Shown here: in pieces, positions 23,440 to 32,148 of the stretch | Layout: the number at the start of each line of letters is the position of its first letter | Position numbering within the stretch: position 1 is the first letter of the stretch | Source: Archaeoglobaceae archaeon | Lineage (GTDB): Archaea; Halobacteriota; Archaeoglobi; Archaeoglobales; Archaeoglobaceae | Length of the DNA stretch: 34,929 nucleotides | NCBI GenBank assembly: GCA_015523335.1 | Contig: WAKM01000033.1 | Coordinates: 1-34,929, forward strand | Direction: 5' to 3' | Notes under the pieces: model-generated | The model's database searches: none | Told to the model about the DNA's origin: nothing | Seen by the model: only the letters and a program-made list of their open reading frames with translations | Position numbers and translations under genes: made by a program

Positions 23440-23952
23440 ATGACATCGCATGACGACGGACACGTCGAAAGGGTGCTGAGGTGGGCTGTCTATCTTGCAA
23501 AAAGGGAAGGAGCGGATGTAGAAGTCGTGAAGAAGGTGGCTGAGCTCCACGATATAGCAAGGGATAAGCCGAATCATGCGATTGAAGGAGCGAAGATGGC
23601 GAGGGAGATTTTGAGATCGGAGGGATACGATGAGGAATTCATAGACAAAGTAGCTCACTGCATAGAAGCCCACTCTTTCAGCTCTGGAATAGAGCCGAAA
23701 ACTATTGAGGCAAAGGTCTTGAGCGATGCGGATAAGTTGGACGCAATGGGAGCGATAGGGATAGCGAGAGCGTTTATCTTCGGCGGAGAACACGGGAGGA
23801 GCATAGAAGATACCCTCAAACACTTCGAAGAGAAACTGCTGAAGCTGAAGGACATGCTTTACACGAAAACGGCTAAGCGAATGGCTGAGGACAGGCACAG
23901 GTTCATGGTAGAATTTTACGAGAGACTTAGGAAGGAGCTTGAGGAGCCGTGA
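23440..23952 (+). CDS. HD-domain phosphohydrolase
   Basis: A 170-aa metal-dependent phosphohydrolase of the HD superfamily. Ligand pattern is H...HD...D: His8 in DGHVERV, His37-Asp38 in ELHDIARD, further histidines at 73 and 78, and Asp96/Asp98 in LSDADKLDAMG. The substrate cannot be told; nucleotides are usual. The ATG at 23440 is the only normal start before an upstream in-frame stop, though no clear ribosome binding site precedes it. It lies 25 nt after the fusion gene and overlaps the next gene's GTG by 4 nt. Confidence 0.82.
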   Translation: MTSHDDGHVERVLRWAVYLAKREGADVEVVKKVAELHDIARDKPNHAIEGAKMAREILRSEGYDEEFIDKVAHCIEAHSFSSGIEPKTIEAKVLSDADKLDAMGAIGIARAFIFGGEHGRSIEDTLKHFEEKLLKLKDMLYTKTAKRMAEDRHRFMVEFYERLRKELEEP

Positions 23953-24494
23953 ACAGGAAGGTTGTAGCCTTCTGCGTATCTCTGCTTCCGCTCATGATTT
24001 CATCGGGCATGGTATACTCGATTCTGCCGATATACATTTCGGACGAGCTTAAGGCGAGCGATTTTGCGGTTGGATTGCTCTTCACGATCGGAGCGCTGAC
24101 GGGTGTTTTCACGTCCATCCTCATCGGCAGGATATCGGACAAGTTCGGAAGGATGCCCCTGATACTCCTTTCCCAGATAGCATTTGCGATAGTTATGCTC
24201 GCATACTCCTTCATAAGCTACTACATCTACGCTATTCCGATCCACGTTCTCGAAGGTTTCGCTTGGGCGACCATAGGCACGGTTGCTCCAGCTTACATAA
24301 CAGATTTAGCCGGTAGAGATGAAAGGGGGGAGTCTATGGGCGTATACAACACGGTTTGGAGCTTGGGTTGGGTTGTGGGCCCGATCTTAGGCGGTTTCCT
24401 TGCAGAATTCTTCGGTTTTAGGTTGATGCTCAGATTTGCGTTTCTAATGATAATCGTGGGTCTTATACTATCGGCCTTTGCTAATTCGAAGTGA
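23949..24494 (+). CDS. Half-length MFS transporter (six helices)
   Basis: A 181-aa membrane protein matching the N-terminal half of a major facilitator transporter. About six hydrophobic segments are seen, with motif A (GRISDKFGRMPL) between helices 2 and 3 and GWVVGPILGG in helix 5. Full MFS proteins have 12 helices and about 400 aa. Only 42 bp separate its stop from a convergent gene, so no second half exists here. It may be a truncated remnant, or a half-transporter working as a dimer. It starts at a GTG overlapping the HD stop. The substrate is unknown. Confidence 0.75.
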   Translation: MNRKVVAFCVSLLPLMISSGMVYSILPIYISDELKASDFAVGLLFTIGALTGVFTSILIGRISDKFGRMPLILLSQIAFAIVMLAYSFISYYIYAIPIHVLEGFAWATIGTVAPAYITDLAGRDERGESMGVYNTVWSLGWVVGPILGGFLAEFFGFRLMLRFAFLMIIVGLILSAFANSK

Positions 24495-24536
24495 GCCTGA
24501 TGCTACCGGTTTCGGTCAGTTTGGGACTGTAATATT

Positions 24537-25505
24537 TTAAAAATCAAAAATTTTTATTTCCAAGCCGACGTCCATCTCTCTCGCCTTTCTAAACACTAAA
24601 TCCGCCACCGCTATATCCTGAATAGCCAAACCTGTGGAATCGAATATCGTTATTTCTTCTTCACTCTCGCGTCCTTTTTTCATTCCAGCTACGATTTCGC
24701 CGAGCGTCGCGTATATGTTCTCTTTCCCGATTTTTCCTTTAGACACCGCCACGTTTATCTCCCCGCCGTGCATAGCCTGATCTAAATCGTCCACAACGAT
24801 CTTAGCTTTAAGTAAAATTTCTTCCTCAAGCTCCTGCTTACCGGGAGCGTCCGCACCTATGGCGTTTATATGCGTTCCCTCCTTAACCCATTCCGATTTA
24901 ACGACGGGTTTTCTCGAAGGCGTTGTGGTCGTAAGAACATCGCAATCGCAGGTATCTTCGATATTACAGACCACCGCGGAAACTCCAAAGCTCTCACAGA
25001 ACTTTGCAAACTTATCGGCGTTTTGCTTAACGATATCGTAAGCCTTGACGAGCTCGATGTCAAATACTTCTCTTAGTGCCAGAAATTGGGTGTATACTTG
25101 TCTCCCGCACCCGATAAATCCGAAAACTTTGCTGTCCTTTCTCGCAAGGTATTTCGAGGCTATTCCACCAGCTGCACCTGTTCTAAAATTCGTTATATGC
25201 GTTCCGTCCATTATTGCGAGTGGAAAGCCCGTTTCCGGATCGTTGTATATCAGAACAGCCATTACGGTCGGCAAACCCTTCTTGGGATTTTCAGGATGCG
25301 AATTTACCCATTTAATGCCGGCTTTTCCGTCCAAATATGCTGGCATAGCCCTAAGATCACCTTTTTCAAACGTCAAGTAGACTTTCGGCGGCATCTGAGT
25401 TTTTCCCTTTGCATGCAACTCGAACGCTTTCTCCACGACTTCGATCGTTTCTTTCATCGTCAGAACTCTCTTAACATCACCTTCGGTAAGTATGAGGGTT
25501 TTCAT
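24537..25505 (-). CDS. ala: Alanine dehydrogenase (ornithine cyclodeaminase/mu-crystallin family)
   Basis: Interconverts alanine and pyruvate plus ammonia with NAD. The 322-aa product has exactly the length of the A. fulgidus archaeal alanine dehydrogenase. It carries Lys41 (MPPKVYL) and Arg52 (GDLRAMPAY) at the pyruvate-binding places, TNFRTGAAGGIASKYLA, and the nucleotide motif GFIGCGRQ. The relatives include ornithine cyclodeaminase, but residue layout supports alanine dehydrogenase. The frame is open 78 nt further upstream into the neighbouring gene; the ATG at 25505 is chosen because TTTTTTAAAAAC (25525-25536) is centred 26 nt before it. Confidence 0.88.
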   Translation of the reverse strand: MKTLILTEGDVKRVLTMKETIEVVEKAFELHAKGKTQMPPKVYLTFEKGDLRAMPAYLDGKAGIKWVNSHPENPKKGLPTVMAVLIYNDPETGFPLAIMDGTHITNFRTGAAGGIASKYLARKDSKVFGFIGCGRQVYTQFLALREVFDIELVKAYDIVKQNADKFAKFCESFGVSAVVCNIEDTCDCDVLTTTTPSRKPVVKSEWVKEGTHINAIGADAPGKQELEEEILLKAKIVVDDLDQAMHGGEINVAVSKGKIGKENIYATLGEIVAGMKKGRESEEEITIFDSTGLAIQDIAVADLVFRKAREMDVGLEIKIFDF

Positions 25506-25524
25506 GGAACAACCACCATCCCAA

Positions 25525-25536
25525 GTTTTTAAAAAA
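25525..25536 (-). promoter_or_regulatory. TATA element for alanine dehydrogenase
   Basis: TTTTTTAAAAAC on the minus strand, about 26 nt before the ATG at 25505; it decides the start. Confidence 0.5.
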
Positions 25537-25563
25537 TATCGTAAATCCGATTTGGTGTGATTT

Positions 25564-26100
25564 CTACCTGCCGTATAAACCAACCAATTCGCCGTATTGA
25601 ATTATGTGGCCTCGCATAGCTTTCAAAAGCTGTTCTTTAGTGGCGTCCTTTAAGTTGAGCACTGTATCGAGAACGTAGACTTTAAATACGTATCTGTGAG
25701 GTTTTCCTTTCGGCGGGCAGGGACCTCCGTAGCCGTAATATCCGAAGTCGTTCCTTCCTTGGTAAGCCTTAAAGGGTTTGGTAATCTCCTTACCCCTCGG
25801 AATACCTTCCGGAATCTTGTGTGTTGGAGGAATGTCCCAGATTATCCAATGCGTGAATGTTCCCATAGGAGCGTCTGGATCTTCCATAATGATGGCGATG
25901 CTCTTAGCTTTTGGAGATAGATTTACGAGTTCGAGAGGGGGAGATATGTCTTCACCATCGCACGTATACTTTTTTGGTATTAATTCTCCATTTTTAAATA
26001 CGGACTTTACTTCCAAGTTCTTCTCCAATTTTGGCGCCTCACTCTGTGTGCAACCCAACAGCAAAATCGCTAAAAACAACACAGCGAGCAATCTCATCAT
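25564..26100 (-). CDS. YbhB/PEBP-family lipoprotein
   Basis: A 178-aa secreted protein of the phosphatidylethanolamine-binding-protein family (YbhB type). A signal peptide ends in lipobox LLLGC (Cys17), so it is probably lipid-anchored outside. Family segments are CDGEDISPPLE, EDPDAPMGTFTHWIIWDIP, and GYYGYGGPCPPKGKPHRYVFKVYVLD, which form the anion-binding pocket. Bacterial and archaeal members have no firmly known role. Two adjacent ATG codons are possible starts. It is divergent from the SepCysS gene. Confidence 0.88.
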   Translation of the reverse strand: MMRLLAVLFLAILLLGCTQSEAPKLEKNLEVKSVFKNGELIPKKYTCDGEDISPPLELVNLSPKAKSIAIIMEDPDAPMGTFTHWIIWDIPPTHKIPEGIPRGKEITKPFKAYQGRNDFGYYGYGGPCPPKGKPHRYVFKVYVLDTVLNLKDATKEQLLKAMRGHIIQYGELVGLYGR

Positions 26101-26128
26101 CGTGCAGTTTACCTAATGTAAAGATTAA

Positions 26129-27274
<1,146 letters not shown>

Positions 27275-27280
27275 CAGTTT

Positions 27281-27310
27281 ACATTTTTATTTTGCTCAAA
27301 TAAAAAATTG
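27281..27310. terminator. Bidirectional T-rich terminator
   Basis: In the 45-bp gap between convergent genes, a T run on the plus strand (27283-27293) follows pscS. A-rich bases at 27301-27308 give a T run on the minus strand after the permease. Confidence 0.45.
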
Positions 27311-27319
27311 TTAGAAATT

Positions 27320-28651
27320 TTACAATTTGACGAGTCCGCCCAAGTATAGGAAGTAAACCACGAAGACGCCAGCTAAGATCCATAGCAACGGATGAACATC
27401 CCTTGGCTTTCCTGCTACGAGCTTTAGAATGCAGTAGCTGATGAATCCGACACCGATACCGTCCGCGATGCTGAACGTGAACGGAATCGTTGCCAGAACG
27501 AAGAACGCCGGTAGAGCTTCCGTGGGATCGTCGAACGTTATGTTTCTTATAACGTTCATCATCAGGAATCCTACCAAAATCAGCGCTGGGGCGGTTGCGC
27601 ATGTCGGAATTATCTGCGCTATCGGTGAGATGAACAGACCGATGACTATGAATAGCACACCAACCACGAGCGCGACCATTCCCGTTCTACCACCTTCTTC
27701 AATTCCAGCTGCAGATTCTATGTAGGTCGTTACCGTCGAAGTTCCAAGAATTGCTCCTAACGTCGTTCCTATGGCATCCGTAAGCAGTATCTTTTCGGAA
27801 TCTGGGATACTCCCGTCTTCTCTCAGGAATCCAGCTTTAGCGCTTAAGCCGGTGACCGTTCCGATGGTATCGAAGAAGTCGACCATGAAGAACGCGAAGA
27901 CCACTCCGAACGCTCCGACGTTAAGCAATCCCCGAAAGTCAAGCTTCATGAACGTGTAGCTGAGTGTCGGAAGAGAGAACAGGCTTTCTGGCTTGGGTGT
28001 AACGCCTATAGCTATTGCCAAGACCGTAGTCGTTAGAATCGAAATCAATAGAGCTCCGGGAATTTTTCTAACCATCAAAGCACATGCGAAGAAGATTCCG
28101 AATATCGCAAGCCAGAACTCCGGCTTTGCAAAATTTTGTGTTCCCAACGTTACGAGTGTAGCCTTACTGCCGACGATTATTCCCGCGTCCTTTAGACCTA
28201 TAAGCGTCAGGAACAGTCCGATTCCGGCACCGATTGCATACTTCTGCGAGATAGGTATGGCATCGATTACGGCAGTTCTGAACTTCGTAACCGATAGAAT
28301 TATGAAGATTACACCTTCCACAAACACCGCGGCAAGCGCAACCTGCCAAGGGTATCCCATGTTAAGGCATACGCTGTATGCGAAGTAGGCGTTCAGCCCC
28401 ATTCCCGGAGCCAATGCGAACGGCTTTTTTGCGTAAAGTCCCATTATGATCGTTGCAATTCCCGCTGAAAGGGCCGTGGCTGTGACCAAGGAGGGTATAG
28501 CCTCCTTACCCATCGCATTGCTCAGTATCGCCGGATTTACGAAGAGTATGTAAGCCATCGTCATGAACGTCGTTATTCCCGCGAGTACCTCCGTTCTCAT
28601 GTCGGTGTTGAACCTTCTAAATTCGAAGTATTCCTCAAACCAGTTTGGCAT
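27320..28651 (-). CDS. Purine (guanine/hypoxanthine/adenine) permease, AzgA-type NCS2
   Basis: A 443-aa membrane transporter for nucleobases, cation coupled by analogy. It has the AzgA opening FNTDMRTEVLAGITTFMTMAYI, FALAPGMGLNAYFAY, FFMVDFFDTIGTVTGLS, and GTSTVTTYIESAAGIEEGGRTG, and about 12-14 hydrophobic segments. The frame is open 63 nt further upstream, but TTAAATATG (28672-28680, minus strand) is centred 25 nt before the ATG at 28651, and MPNWFEEYF is a natural N-terminus. Which purine it moves cannot be read from sequence. Confidence 0.88.
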   Translation of the reverse strand: MPNWFEEYFEFRRFNTDMRTEVLAGITTFMTMAYILFVNPAILSNAMGKEAIPSLVTATALSAGIATIIMGLYAKKPFALAPGMGLNAYFAYSVCLNMGYPWQVALAAVFVEGVIFIILSVTKFRTAVIDAIPISQKYAIGAGIGLFLTLIGLKDAGIIVGSKATLVTLGTQNFAKPEFWLAIFGIFFACALMVRKIPGALLISILTTTVLAIAIGVTPKPESLFSLPTLSYTFMKLDFRGLLNVGAFGVVFAFFMVDFFDTIGTVTGLSAKAGFLREDGSIPDSEKILLTDAIGTTLGAILGTSTVTTYIESAAGIEEGGRTGMVALVVGVLFIVIGLFISPIAQIIPTCATAPALILVGFLMMNVIRNITFDDPTEALPAFFVLATIPFTFSIADGIGVGFISYCILKLVAGKPRDVHPLLWILAGVFVVYFLYLGGLVKL

Positions 28652-28671
28652 GCCCGATTGAAACCCTTTGG

Positions 28672-28680
28672 CATATTTAA
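28672..28680 (-). promoter_or_regulatory. TATA element for the purine permease
   Basis: TTAAATATG on the minus strand, centred 25 nt upstream of the ATG at 28651; it decides the start. Confidence 0.5.
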
Positions 28681-28773
28681 AATTTGACCGTTTTAATTTA
28701 ATCATGATTAACAATTTGATAAATCATCTAATAACGGAAAAGCTTATTACGTGAGATAGCCCACTCCTTTTGA

Positions 28774-28846
28774 AGCCCCGTAGGGTAGCGGTCAATCCTG
28801 CGGGCCTTTGGAGCCCGCGACCGGGGTTCGAATCCCCGCGGGGCTA
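28774..28846 (+). tRNA. tRNA-Gln (TTG)
   Basis: Cloverleaf with acceptor AGCCCCG / CGGGGCT and discriminator A. The anticodon stem CGGGC/GCCCG frames loop CTTTGGA (anticodon TTG, 28808-28810), with T-arm CGGGG TTCGAAT CCCCG. The D-loop keeps the GGTAGCGGTCAATCCTG layout common in archaeal tRNA-Gln. No intron and no encoded CCA. Confidence 0.96.
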
Positions 28847-28891
28847 CTAACCAACATACGATTTGCACCAAAATTTCAAAACCGCTAAACT

Positions 28892-28901
28892 GTTATATAT
28901 T
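28892..28901 (+). promoter_or_regulatory. TATA element for thioredoxin
   Basis: TTATATATTT centred about 26 nt before the ATG at 28922; implies a leaderless mRNA. Confidence 0.6.
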
Positions 28902-28921
28902 TTCCCGAATAGTCGTGTATC

Positions 28922-29239
28922 ATGAAGGAAATCGACGGAAACGAGCTTGAGAGGATAGTTGAGAACGGATTGGTAGTTGTGGATTTCTATGCGGATTGGT
29001 GTGCACCGTGCAGATTCTTAAAGCCTATACTCGAAAAGGTTGAAAGAGAGTTCGAAGGAATAACGTTTGTAAAGGTGAATATAGATGAGCATCCGGAGAT
29101 CGCGTTCAAATACGGGATAACGAGCATTCCGACCGTTCTGGTCTTCCGCAACGGTAAAGTCGTTGGAGGCTTTGTCGGAGTTTTGCCTGAGGACGCGATT
29201 AAAACCGAAATTCTAAAAGCCCAAGCGACGATCCGCTAA
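28922..29239 (+). CDS. trxA: Thioredoxin
   Basis: A 105-aa disulfide reductase with the active site WCAPC (Cys27, Cys30), the DFYADWC approach, KVNIDEHPEIA, and the cis-proline in SIPTVLVF. It has no signal peptide, so it acts in the cytoplasm. Alanine in place of glycine in the CXXC (CAPC) is a common variant. It converges on, and overlaps by 4 nt, a cysteine-rich DNA-binding protein gene, which may be a redox link. Confidence 0.93.
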   Translation: MKEIDGNELERIVENGLVVVDFYADWCAPCRFLKPILEKVEREFEGITFVKVNIDEHPEIAFKYGITSIPTVLVFRNGKVVGGFVGVLPEDAIKTEILKAQATIR

Positions 29240-29559
29240 ATCTTGCTATTTTTTATATCGTCGAGCCATCTTCCGAGCATTCTTACCGCGACCCCTTTAA
29301 ACTTGTCGAAATCTGCCGCTTTATAAACGTATTTGTATCCTCCGCCCCTCAAAATCCTGTATTCTCTCTTCACGAGTCCCCTATCCATCAAATTTTTCAG
29401 CGCTTTATAAACTGAACTGTTATCCTTTCCGAGTTTTTCGGCGATCATGCTTACATCCAATCCGGGATTTTTAAGCAGTGTAAAGTAAACCTCCATCTCC
29501 AAGCACGATATACCGAAAGCACACTTCAGAATGCATTTGAGGTTTCGATCGCACTTCAT
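29236..29559 (-). CDS. Cysteine-rich winged-helix transcription regulator
   Basis: A 107-aa DNA-binding protein. After four cysteines in the first 19 residues (3, 9, 13, 19) comes a TrmB/MarR-like winged helix: LEMEVYFTLLKNPGLDVSMIAEKLGKDNSSVYKALKNLMDRGLV, then a wing with RGGGYKYVYKA. The cysteines could bind an iron-sulfur cluster or zinc and sense redox state; this is inferred. The start ATG overlaps the stop of the upstream zinc-ribbon gene by 4 nt; the longer open frame would run into that gene. Confidence 0.78.
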   Translation of the reverse strand: MKCDRNLKCILKCAFGISCLEMEVYFTLLKNPGLDVSMIAEKLGKDNSSVYKALKNLMDRGLVKREYRILRGGGYKYVYKAADFDKFKGVAVRMLGRWLDDIKNSKI

Positions 29560-29840
29560 ACCTTTACGAACACCATTTTGATGTTCTCCCTCATCGGCAT
29601 GAACTTGTAACCGCATCTACACTCGACTTCATCCGGAATGTCTATTATATTTTCAAATTCGGCGCAGACTTCTCTGCACCCCGGACAGATAACCTTAAAC
29701 TTCAGCCTGAGCTTTCCCTTCTCGACGAGCTTTAAGCAGAGATTTGTAGCATGACAGACACTCGTATTAAGCTTTTCCGCAATAAATTCGGGCTCCGTTT
29801 CTCCTGAAATAAGCTCAAGAACGCGATCCAACTCCGACAT
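29556..29840 (-). CDS. Helix-turn-helix/zinc-ribbon small protein
   Basis: A 94-aa protein. Residues 1-45 form a helix-turn-helix-like unit (EPEFIAEKLNTSVCHATNLCLKLVEKGKL). Residues 50-80 have cysteines at 52, 55, 59, 74 and 76 (CPGC...CRCG) that look like a zinc ribbon, with two more at 29 and 35. It is co-transcribed with, and overlaps, the cysteine-rich winged-helix regulator. The family is not recognised; a transcription or nucleic-acid role is likely. Confidence 0.65.
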   Translation of the reverse strand: MSELDRVLELISGETEPEFIAEKLNTSVCHATNLCLKLVEKGKLRLKFKVICPGCREVCAEFENIIDIPDEVECRCGYKFMPMRENIKMVFVKV

Positions 29841-29860
29841 ACGAACAAATAAAAAATTGA

Positions 29861-30214
29861 TTAGCCGGCTTGGACTCCGCTGAGTAGAGACTTGATCTTC
29901 TTCTGCAAGTCTTGAAGTCTCTCCTTCAGCTTTTCCTCCTGTCTCTCCAAAGTTCTAATTCTGATCTCGAAAGTATCCTTCTTCTCCTTCAACTCTTTTA
30001 GAATATCCTCCTTCGAAGTTTTGACGAGTATCGTTCCGACCGTCTTGAAGATCGGAGTGTCATCGCTGACCTTCTCCACTTCCTGAATCGCATTCTCAGT
30101 TTCCTTCAAAGAGTTTTCGAGTTGAACCTTCTGCGTTACCACCATCTGAAGCTGTTGCTGGAGTTGTTGAAGCTGGGCAATCATATTCTGAACCTGAGGT
30201 GGAAGCTCACCCAT
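29861..30214 (-). CDS. pfdB: Prefoldin subunit beta
   Basis: One of two prefoldin subunits; the hexamer holds unfolded proteins for the thermosome. The 117-aa protein is two long coiled coils (about 5-45 and 70-112) around a beta-hairpin linker (DDTPIFKTVGTILVKT), the expected jellyfish-tentacle design. The N-terminus ELPPQVQNMIAQLQQLQQQL is typical. I chose the ATG at 30214 because GGAGGTG (30220-30226) is 5 nt upstream; it forms TAATG with the stop of pcc1. Confidence 0.94.
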   Translation of the reverse strand: MGELPPQVQNMIAQLQQLQQQLQMVVTQKVQLENSLKETENAIQEVEKVSDDTPIFKTVGTILVKTSKEDILKELKEKKDTFEIRIRTLERQEEKLKERLQDLQKKIKSLLSGVQAG

Positions 30215-30429
30215 TACAACACCTCCAAACACGCTTTAATCAACCTGAGCCAAGCGTTTACCGCTGCCCTCAGGTCGGCTAACTCATCGGCTTCGAGCCT
30301 TAGCATTAGCCTACCTCCATCTAAATAAACCTTTGCTTTGCTTATCGCATCCCTCTCCTCCACCTTTAAAGCACGGTATAAAATTTCGGCTTTCTCATCG
30401 TCGAGCTCGAATACGAACTCAGCCTCCAA
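30214..30429 (-). CDS. pcc1: KEOPS complex subunit Pcc1
   Basis: A 71-aa subunit of the KEOPS complex, which makes t6A37 in tRNAs that read ANN codons. It has the short alpha/beta Pcc1 fold: FVFELDDEKAEILYRALKVEE, a GGRLMLRLEADELADLRAAVNAWLRLIK segment, with the usual length. It sits between a Brix-domain gene (11-nt overlap) and prefoldin beta (1-nt overlap), an arrangement often seen in archaea. The catalytic subunit Kae1 is elsewhere. Confidence 0.88.
   Translation of the reverse strand: MEAEFVFELDDEKAEILYRALKVEERDAISKAKVYLDGGRLMLRLEADELADLRAAVNAWLRLIKACLEVL
30220..30226 (-). promoter_or_regulatory. Ribosome binding site deciding the prefoldin start
   Basis: GGAGGTG on the minus strand, 5 nt before the ATG at 30214, within the end of pcc1. 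Confidence 0.65.
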
Positions 30430-30907
30430 TCTTGATTCCCCCCTTTCTCTTTATCTTCATCTTGAAAACCGTAACGTCCTCGTATCTAAATTCGAGTGTT
30501 ATCCACTCTTCATCACGTTTAACGTAAACCTTCTTCTTCGAATCCATCTTCCTCGCGAGCTTCAAGCCCGCCTCGCTTTGAGGAAGAGCTCCCAGTAAAA
30601 GGGGATCGAAAGGAGCTTTGCCGATGAAAACAACCGGACTGTCGTCCATCTTAACCTTCATTACGTTGCTCACGTTGAACCTTATTTTGAGAATCTCACC
30701 CCTTTTGGGATGGATTATTTTAAGAATTGCCGGATTTCCCTTAACTTCTTCGATGATGGCGAGAGTTTCGTTCTTTCCGAGCATGGAATAAAGTTCATCT
30801 AAGCTGAGCTTACCTCTCTGAACGTATCTCCAGTTCATGAATCTCGCCAAAGCCTTTGCCAAGCTTCTCGTTCTCCTGCTCGGCTTTCTTGAAGTTGTTA
30901 GTATCAC
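30419..30907 (-). CDS. Brix-domain ribosome biogenesis protein
   Basis: A 162-aa archaeal Brix/Imp4-like protein thought to help large ribosomal RNA assembly. The N-terminus ILTTSRKPSRRTRSLAKALA is the family hallmark (sigma70-like basic motif). It continues with LGKNETLAIIEEVKGNPAILKI, and a C-terminal strand series LEFRYEDVTVFKMKI. The start is GTG at 30907; TTTATATAAA (30930-30939) lies about 27 nt upstream, giving a leaderless mRNA. It heads the pcc1-prefoldin operon, divergent from trm5. Confidence 0.85.
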   Translation of the reverse strand: MILTTSRKPSRRTRSLAKALARFMNWRYVQRGKLSLDELYSMLGKNETLAIIEEVKGNPAILKIIHPKRGEILKIRFNVSNVMKVKMDDSPVVFIGKAPFDPLLLGALPQSEAGLKLARKMDSKKKVYVKRDEEWITLEFRYEDVTVFKMKIKRKGGIKIGG

Positions 30908-30929
30908 GGACTCTAATTTGACGGAGATG

Positions 30930-30939
30930 TTTATATAAA
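30930..30939 (-). promoter_or_regulatory. TATA element for the Brix-pcc1-prefoldin operon
   Basis: TTTATATAAA, near-palindromic, centred about 27 nt before the GTG at 30907. Confidence 0.6.
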
Positions 30940-30965
30940 GTTGCTTTGCCGGTGGACAACCGGGG

Positions 30966-30976
30966 AATATTTTTAT
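30966..30976 (+). promoter_or_regulatory. TATA element for trm5
   Basis: AATATTTTTAT centred about 29 nt before the GTG at 31000; it lies inside the longer open frame and favours the shorter protein. Confidence 0.4.
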
Positions 30977-30999
30977 TCAGCCTCGCTCGATTTCTTCAG

Positions 31000-31833
31000 G
31001 TGAGCATCAAAGAGGCTTTGAAGGGGAAGGTGAGCGAAGAGGATCTGAAAAAGGTGACTAGGAGCTTCGAGATAATAGGAGATGTCGTTCTAATCAACCT
31101 GCCGGATGAAGTTCTGCATCTAAAAGATCTGATCGTTCAGGCAATTTTGAGCAAACATAAGCATGTAAAGACCATTTTGAGGAAGGTTGGAGAAGTTGAG
31201 GGCGTGTATAGGGTTGCGAGATACGAGCCAATCTACGGCAAAAAAACTGAAACCGTAGTCAAGGAGCACGGATGCAGATTTATGGTCGATCCGACGAAAG
31301 TATACTACTCGATAAAGCTTTCGGGAGAGAGGGAGAGGATTGCAAAGCTCGTAAAACCGGGAGAAAGAATTTTGGTTATGTTTGCTGGCGTTGGCCCTTA
31401 CGCGATCGTAATCGCCAAGCTTGCGAAGCCTAAGGAAGTTATAGGCGTTGAGATTAATCCGAAAGCCGTGGAATACTTCCGCAGGAATGTGGAGCTGAAC
31501 AAGGTGCGGGATATAGTTAAGGTTTACGAAGGGGATGTGAGGGATGTAGTTCCGAAGCTCGAAGGCAAATTCGATAGAATTCTGATGCCCGCTCCTTATT
31601 CGGCGGAGGATTTCGTTTACCTGTTGAGAGATAAGGTAAAAATTGGAAGTTACATTCACTACTACACGTTCGCCGGGGAAGAGGAGGAAGACGAAGTTCT
31701 GCCTAAGAGGGTGAAGGATCTCTTCAGAAAACACGGAATGATAGCTGAAATTGAGAAAATAAAGGCTTGCGGAAGCTTTGCGCCACGTGTTTACAGATAC
31801 GTTCTGGATTTGAGAATATCTGATCTAATTTAA
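31000..31833 (+). CDS. trm5: tRNA (guanine37-N1)-methyltransferase Trm5 family
   Basis: Methylates N1 of G37 beside the anticodon, which prevents frameshifts. The 277-aa protein starts with the small D1 domain (KEALKGKVSEEDLKKVTRSFEIIGDVVLINLP). It is followed by VKEHGCRFMVDPTKVYYS, the SAM site VMFAGVGPYAIVIAKL, GVEINPKAVEYFRRNVELN, and DRILMPAPYSAEDFVYLL at the catalytic loop. That loop departs from the common NLP form, so a related wybutosine-pathway enzyme is not excluded. The frame opens at a TTG (30946), but the D1 domain begins right at the GTG at 31000 and promoter spacing agrees. Confidence 0.82.
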   Translation: MSIKEALKGKVSEEDLKKVTRSFEIIGDVVLINLPDEVLHLKDLIVQAILSKHKHVKTILRKVGEVEGVYRVARYEPIYGKKTETVVKEHGCRFMVDPTKVYYSIKLSGERERIAKLVKPGERILVMFAGVGPYAIVIAKLAKPKEVIGVEINPKAVEYFRRNVELNKVRDIVKVYEGDVRDVVPKLEGKFDRILMPAPYSAEDFVYLLRDKVKIGSYIHYYTFAGEEEEDEVLPKRVKDLFRKHGMIAEIEKIKACGSFAPRVYRYVLDLRISDLI

Positions 31834-32105
31834 CCAATCTCGATCTCCAAGTAATCTTTTTCAGCCTTGATCTCCTTAACCCTCTTACCTATCTCGAATC
31901 TGACCTTATCTGTTATTCTCTCCGAAGGTAATCCGAGGGATGAGAATATGTAACCCATCAGAAGGGCGCTATTGACAAAGAAAAGTCCAGCCAAGCCCAT
32001 GTCCAGGAAAGTTCTGAAGTTCTGCTCTCCCATGCGTTTGTCGTATCCCCTATCCCTCAGCCATCTTTCAAACTCCCGAATCGTGAGGGTTACCTTTTTA
32101 GGCAT
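31830..32105 (-). CDS. Conserved-looking small protein of unknown function
   Basis: A 91-aa protein I do not recognise. The N-terminus is basic (MPKKVTLTIREFERWLRDRGY), the middle has one hydrophobic helix (about 33-57, DMGLAGLFFVNSALLMGYIF), and the end is charged and beta-like (KDYLEIEIG). It may be membrane-associated or a small helical dimer. It overlaps the end of trm5 by 4 nt and starts 43 bp from the divergent amidohydrolase; one TATA element seems to serve both. Confidence 0.6.
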   Translation of the reverse strand: MPKKVTLTIREFERWLRDRGYDKRMGEQNFRTFLDMGLAGLFFVNSALLMGYIFSSLGLPSERITDKVRFEIGKRVKEIKAEKDYLEIEIG

Positions 32106-32123
32106 AATTGCAGATCTGTCGCA

Positions 32124-32134
32124 GTAAATATAAG
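32124..32134. promoter_or_regulatory. Shared bidirectional TATA element
   Basis: GTAAATATAAG lies between divergent starts 32105 (minus) and 32149 (plus). It reads as a TATA on both strands, centred about 24 nt and 20 nt from the two starts. I see no other candidate in the 43-bp gap. Confidence 0.4.
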
Positions 32135-32148
32135 CTTAGGGGATTCGC

